NCBI GenBank assembly: GCA_945890485.1
Contig: CAMDCN010000010.1
Coordinates: 124,001 to 188,000 of the forward strand
Direction: 5' to 3'
Origin: Candidatus Sulfopaludibacter sp. SbA3
Lineage (GTDB): Bacteria; Acidobacteriota; Terriglobia; Bryobacterales; Bryobacteraceae
DNA length: 64,000 bases
A program made the position numbers and the translations under genes. Under the pieces are notes generated by a model. That model saw nothing but the letters and a program-made list of their open reading frames with translations, ran no database searches and had not been told where the DNA came from. This document shows, one piece after another, positions 61,026 through 64,000 of this stretch (position 1 is its first letter; every line of letters begins with the position of its first letter).

Positions 61026-62766
61026 GTTCGTTCTGTTCGCGGCGGTGTGCCACGCGGCGGAACTACGCCTGCTGCCGGAGTATCAACGTTCGGACCCGTT
61101 TGGCGCGACGGTCGAAGCGGACCGTACGGTCGCCGCCTTTTCGGGGAAGCTGACGACGGCGCGCCGGGGCTATGCCTCCGTGCAGGTCGTCGCCGTGACG
61201 GACAAGCCGATGGCTTATCGGCTTGCTGTCTCGTCTCCATTTCCTGCGGACTTGTACCGGGAGTGGTTCCACCGGACGAAGCCCGACGGCAAGTACTTTC
61301 CCGACGCTCTCATCCCGATCGCATCCGGCGCGTCGTTGGCAATTCCTGATCCCGAGAATCGAATTCCGAATCAGACGGCTCAGGCGTTCTGGGTCGACTT
61401 CTGGATTGCGGAAGATACAAATCCCGGAGTGTACAAGGCTGCGGTGACGCTGACGGAAGGCGGGCGAAGCCTGAATGCCGCGATCGAGATTGAAGTTCTT
61501 CCCGGCGTGATCCCGAAGGAAGACGCCATCACTCTCGATCACAACTCGTACGGCACCGGGTGGCTGTTTGGCCAGTATCCGAATACGCTACCGCCGGAGA
61601 ATGACGACAAGCTGTTTCAACTGATCCACTCCTATCACCGGCGGTTCTACGAGCATCGTGGCGTCTACCATCAACTCGGGTATGGCCATGGTGGAAAGGT
61701 GGGGCCCGAGTTCGCGCCGGAACTGGCGGGAACTGGCAGGAACAAGCACATCACGAGTTGGGACCGCTTTGATCGTCACTACGGCCCACTTTTGGATGGG
61801 AGCGCGTTTCGGAATACGCGCCGTGGGTCGCGGCCGATTCCCTACGTGTATTTGCCGATCAACCCGGACTGGCCTGCCTCGCAACTTTGGTGGGGGGAGC
61901 CGGGGTACGAAGTGGAGTTCACGAATGTGGTTTCCGCCATGGAGCGCCACTTCCGCGAGAAGGGCTGGACCGGCACTCACTTTGAACTCTTCTTCAACCA
62001 CAAGAAGCGCTATAAGGGCTTTTCGTGGGACGGCGACGAACAGCGGTTCGCGCGGGACAACGACTGGCTGGTAGAGTACCGGCGGCTTCTCGGCAAATCG
62101 GTGCCGGCGGATTCGCCGGTGAAATTCCTGACGCGCATCGATTCCAGTTGGACGATGGAGGAACAGTTCAAGCGCCTGGAAAAGGTCGTGAACTTCTGGG
62201 TGGTGGGTGAGGGGATGTTGAGCTGGTATCCGGGTTCGGCGGAGATGCTGCGGGCTCGTGGCGACCATATCTGGTCTTATGGCGGGACGCCGACGGTGGA
62301 GAAGGCCGCTGCCATGATTACGCTGAATCCGCTGCGTTCGTGGGTGACGGGGGTGCAGGGGTTCGTGCGGTGGCAGACGGTGGATCCGGGGCCGGATCCT
62401 TGGTTCGGGTTGGAGGGGGGCGGGGAGACGCTCGTCTATCCCGGCGACCGCTTCGGGATCGGGGAGCCGCTCGCGTGCATCCGGCTGAAGGTGCAGCGGA
62501 ACTGTTTGCAGGATCTGGCACTTTTGGAGGAAAGCGCGGCGAAGGGGAATCGGGCGGCGGTAATGACGGAGGTGCTGAAGCGTTTCAACGGGACCACGGC
62601 TGCCGATTGGCGGAATGCAGCGCCGCCGCTCGCGAAGACGCCGGTGCTGGAGTGGAACAATATAAACATCGGCGAGGCGTTGGCGCCGTTCGAGGCGAAA
62701 TTCGCGAAGGTGCCGGCGGATGCCTGGCAACGGGTTCATGAGTACGCCGTTGGGGGTGGCCAATGA
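61006..62766 (+). CDS. Exported DUF4091/glycoside-hydrolase-like protein
   Basis: 586 residues with a short signal peptide (LLSKFVLFAAVCHA). A beta-rich N-terminal domain of about 160 residues precedes a TIM-barrel-like region: LDHNSYGTGWLFGQ, HITSWDRFDRHYGPLLDGSA, LFFNHKKRYKGFSWDG and RSWVTGVQGFVRWQ. That layout matches DUF4091 proteins, related to GH123-type glycosidases. Catalytic residues cannot be assigned with certainty. ATG 61006 is chosen because the signal peptide starts there; the longer frame is out of character. Confidence 0.75.
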   Translation: MWNLLSKFVLFAAVCHAAELRLLPEYQRSDPFGATVEADRTVAAFSGKLTTARRGYASVQVVAVTDKPMAYRLAVSSPFPADLYREWFHRTKPDGKYFPDALIPIASGASLAIPDPENRIPNQTAQAFWVDFWIAEDTNPGVYKAAVTLTEGGRSLNAAIEIEVLPGVIPKEDAITLDHNSYGTGWLFGQYPNTLPPENDDKLFQLIHSYHRRFYEHRGVYHQLGYGHGGKVGPEFAPELAGTGRNKHITSWDRFDRHYGPLLDGSAFRNTRRGSRPIPYVYLPINPDWPASQLWWGEPGYEVEFTNVVSAMERHFREKGWTGTHFELFFNHKKRYKGFSWDGDEQRFARDNDWLVEYRRLLGKSVPADSPVKFLTRIDSSWTMEEQFKRLEKVVNFWVVGEGMLSWYPGSAEMLRARGDHIWSYGGTPTVEKAAAMITLNPLRSWVTGVQGFVRWQTVDPGPDPWFGLEGGGETLVYPGDRFGIGEPLACIRLKVQRNCLQDLALLEESAAKGNRAAVMTEVLKRFNGTTAADWRNAAPPLAKTPVLEWNNINIGEALAPFEAKFAKVPADAWQRVHEYAVGGGQ

Positions 62767-63308
62767 GGTTCCTAGTAATTGCCTTTGCTTTGATGAGCCC
62801 CCTGCTCGCCCAGCGGGAGCAGGAGCTGGATGCGATTGCCAGGACGGCAAGCGTGATGGTGGATGGCGATGTCTGCCAGCGGATCGTCACGCCGCGGGCG
62901 CTCGAGTTTATGCTGCGGAATCCATCGCCGGACCGATGGGCGGACGCGGACAACTACGACGTGAACGACGCGGCTTTTCTGGCGACCAAGAAGACGCTGA
63001 TGCGGCTGGCGATGTTGGCCGACTATCCGGTGGACGTGAATTTGTGGATGCCGATCAAGCCGGATACGGTGCATGTGGTGATTCGCAACCGGCATGAGAT
63101 GAGCCAGTTCTGGCCGTGGGGAAAGCTGTTTCAGCCAGCGCCGGCCCCGATGTTGGAGGTGCTGAAAACAGGCCGGCGGCAGACGGTGAAGGAGAAGCCT
63201 GGGTTTATCTCGGTGTTGGCTCCGGTGCGGAACAGTTTGGACGAGATTGTAGGATTGGTGGAGGTGGTGACGAAGGCGCCGCCGGATCTAAGGGAGAACG
63301 TCAAATGA
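62763..63308 (+). CDS. Secreted hypothetical protein
   Basis: 181 residues with a clear signal peptide (MRFLVIAFALMSPLLAQ). The rest contains VNLWMPIKPDTVHVVIRNRH and PGFISVLAPVRNSLDEIVGL, and ends VEVVTKAPPDL. The last part looks like a small-molecule sensing (PAS/cache-like) strand pattern, but no family can be named. It overlaps the genes on both sides by four bases, so it belongs to the M28-DUF4091-hydrolase operon. Confidence 0.7.
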   Translation: MRFLVIAFALMSPLLAQREQELDAIARTASVMVDGDVCQRIVTPRALEFMLRNPSPDRWADADNYDVNDAAFLATKKTLMRLAMLADYPVDVNLWMPIKPDTVHVVIRNRHEMSQFWPWGKLFQPAPAPMLEVLKTGRRQTVKEKPGFISVLAPVRNSLDEIVGLVEVVTKAPPDLRENVK

Positions 63309-64000
63309 ATCGCCGCCTTTTTCTCGTTGGCCTGCCGTTGCTGTCCTCGGCGCAGACCGCTTCGGCGGTGCCGCCGCTGCGGGGGCTGAGCCGAACGAAC
63401 CTGTTGGAGTATCGGGACGGAGGGGCGATTCGGATTGCCAAGAGCCGGCGGGAGTGGGAGGTGCGGCGGCGGGAAGCAATCGACGCGATGCACCAAGTAA
63501 CGGGTCCATTGCCGGGGAAGGAGAAGCGCTGTCCTTTAGTTGTGACGGTGCATGACGAGGCCGACATGGGCAGCTATGTGCGGCGGTCGATTTCGTATGC
63601 CGCGGAGCCGGGATCCCGGGTGACGGCGTATCTTTGTATTCCGAAGGCTGCTCTCGCGGGGAAGAAGGCTGCCGCGGTGCTGTGTCTGCATCCTACGGAC
63701 AATGTGGCGGGGTACAAGGTTGTGGTGGGACTGGGCGGGCGGCCGCATCGGCAATACGCTTCGGAGTTGGCGGAGCGCGGCTTCGTGACGATCTCGCCGA
63801 GTTATGTGCAGTTGGCGGAGTATCAGCCGGATGTGCGGAAGCTTGGCTACGAGAGCGGGACGATGAAGGCGATTTGGGACAACCTTCGCGCGCTGGATCT
63901 GCTTGATGGCTTGGCCCAGGTACGGAAGGGCAAGTATGCGGCGATTGGCCATTCGTTGGGCGGGCACAACGCGATCTATACGGCCGTGCATGATGAGCGG
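63305..64000 (+). CDS. Exported alpha/beta hydrolase (dienelactone-hydrolase-like), cut by the window end
   Basis: The frame is open from ATG 63305 to the last base (232 codons) and continues outside. The leader MNRRLFLVGLPLLSSAQTAS is Tat- or Sec-type. The core shows VTAYLCIPKAA, VLCLHPTDN (oxyanion region) and YAAIGHSLGGHNAI with the nucleophilic Ser. Only the last part of the catalytic triad is missing from view. Proteins of this type act on acetylated or feruloylated sugars or other esters, and the neighbouring DUF4091 gene fits glycan turnover. Confidence 0.85.
   Translation, partial: MNRRLFLVGLPLLSSAQTASAVPPLRGLSRTNLLEYRDGGAIRIAKSRREWEVRRREAIDAMHQVTGPLPGKEKRCPLVVTVHDEADMGSYVRRSISYAAEPGSRVTAYLCIPKAALAGKKAAAVLCLHPTDNVAGYKVVVGLGGRPHRQYASELAERGFVTISPSYVQLAEYQPDVRKLGYESGTMKAIWDNLRALDLLDGLAQVRKGKYAAIGHSLGGHNAIYTAVHDER

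Noticed and set aside
61588-62850. Open frame of 420 codons on the minus strand
   Set aside because: It is antisense to the DUF4091-like gene, is Pro-, Arg- and His-rich, and has no start signal.
1-64000. CRISPR arrays, rRNA and tRNA genes
   Set aside because: No regularly spaced repeats and no recognisable rRNA or tRNA sequences were seen on reading; a covariance-model search could still find a divergent tRNA.

Overview
The window looks like chromosomal DNA of a GC-rich acidobacterium close to the Solibacter/Bryobacter group. This is an inference from gene content: a secreted protein with the TIGR03437 C-terminal domain, multihaem cytochromes with TPR repeats, a SpoIVB-type (S55) exported protein, a DUF1080 protein, several Tat-exported Gfo/Idh/MocA and TIM-barrel proteins, and a Y_Y_Y-type propeller sensor kinase. 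No rRNA, tRNA, CRISPR array, transposase or integrase was seen.

Left part (1-24 kb), mostly housekeeping. After a partial gene and an H-type lectin, a minus-strand operon holds a CBS-domain protein, asparagine synthase, an ArnT-like glycosyltransferase and an unusual single reading frame joining a site-2 protease to a seven-haem cytochrome/TPR protein. A Ca2+-type P-ATPase diverges from it. Next come a YdeI-like protein, a D-2-hydroxyacid dehydrogenase, a decayed tandem duplication (12.66-13.78 kb), an EamA transporter, a PfkB kinase, a tightly overlapping minus-strand operon (TIM-barrel isomerase, cysteine-cluster protein, CbiX, flavin reductase), and a plus-strand chain (PuuD-like amidotransferase, DinG helicase, pterin synthase homologue, YkgJ-like protein). 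ribA, a LytS-type kinase and a methyltransferase follow.

Middle (24-43 kb). A Gfo/Idh oxidoreductase precedes an envelope module of S55 protein, beta-propeller and HtrA protease. From 30.8 to about 36 kb the base composition is visibly less GC-rich and the gene order is broken. This accessory stretch holds a repeat- and hairpin-bearing spacer, a HipB-like repressor with two operators but only a stub of hipA, a 5'-nucleotidase overlapping an ImmA/IrrE metallopeptidase, and a frameshifted ArsR gene. A PNPOx-like protein, an alpha/beta hydrolase and DoxX follow, then a two-component system with a GH16-like lipoprotein and a TetR/azoreductase pair with two palindromic operators.

Right part (43-64 kb). 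A YihY/BrkB membrane protein, a ferritin-like protein, a pentahaem cytochrome with a TIGR03437 protein, and a DevBCA/MacAB-like exporter are followed by a five-gene minus-strand operon in which every junction is a 4-nt overlap (APC permease, M20 peptidase, DUF1080 protein, TIM-barrel isomerase, Gfo/Idh oxidoreductase). A ROK regulator diverges from it, with an operator-like palindrome between. The end holds an M28 peptidase, a DUF4091-like protein, a small secreted protein and the start of an alpha/beta hydrolase.

At the largest scale the plus strand is C-rich over roughly the first 20 kb and G-rich afterwards, whichever strand the genes are on. That is the direction of change expected at a replication origin, although no dnaA gene or DnaA-box cluster was recognised.
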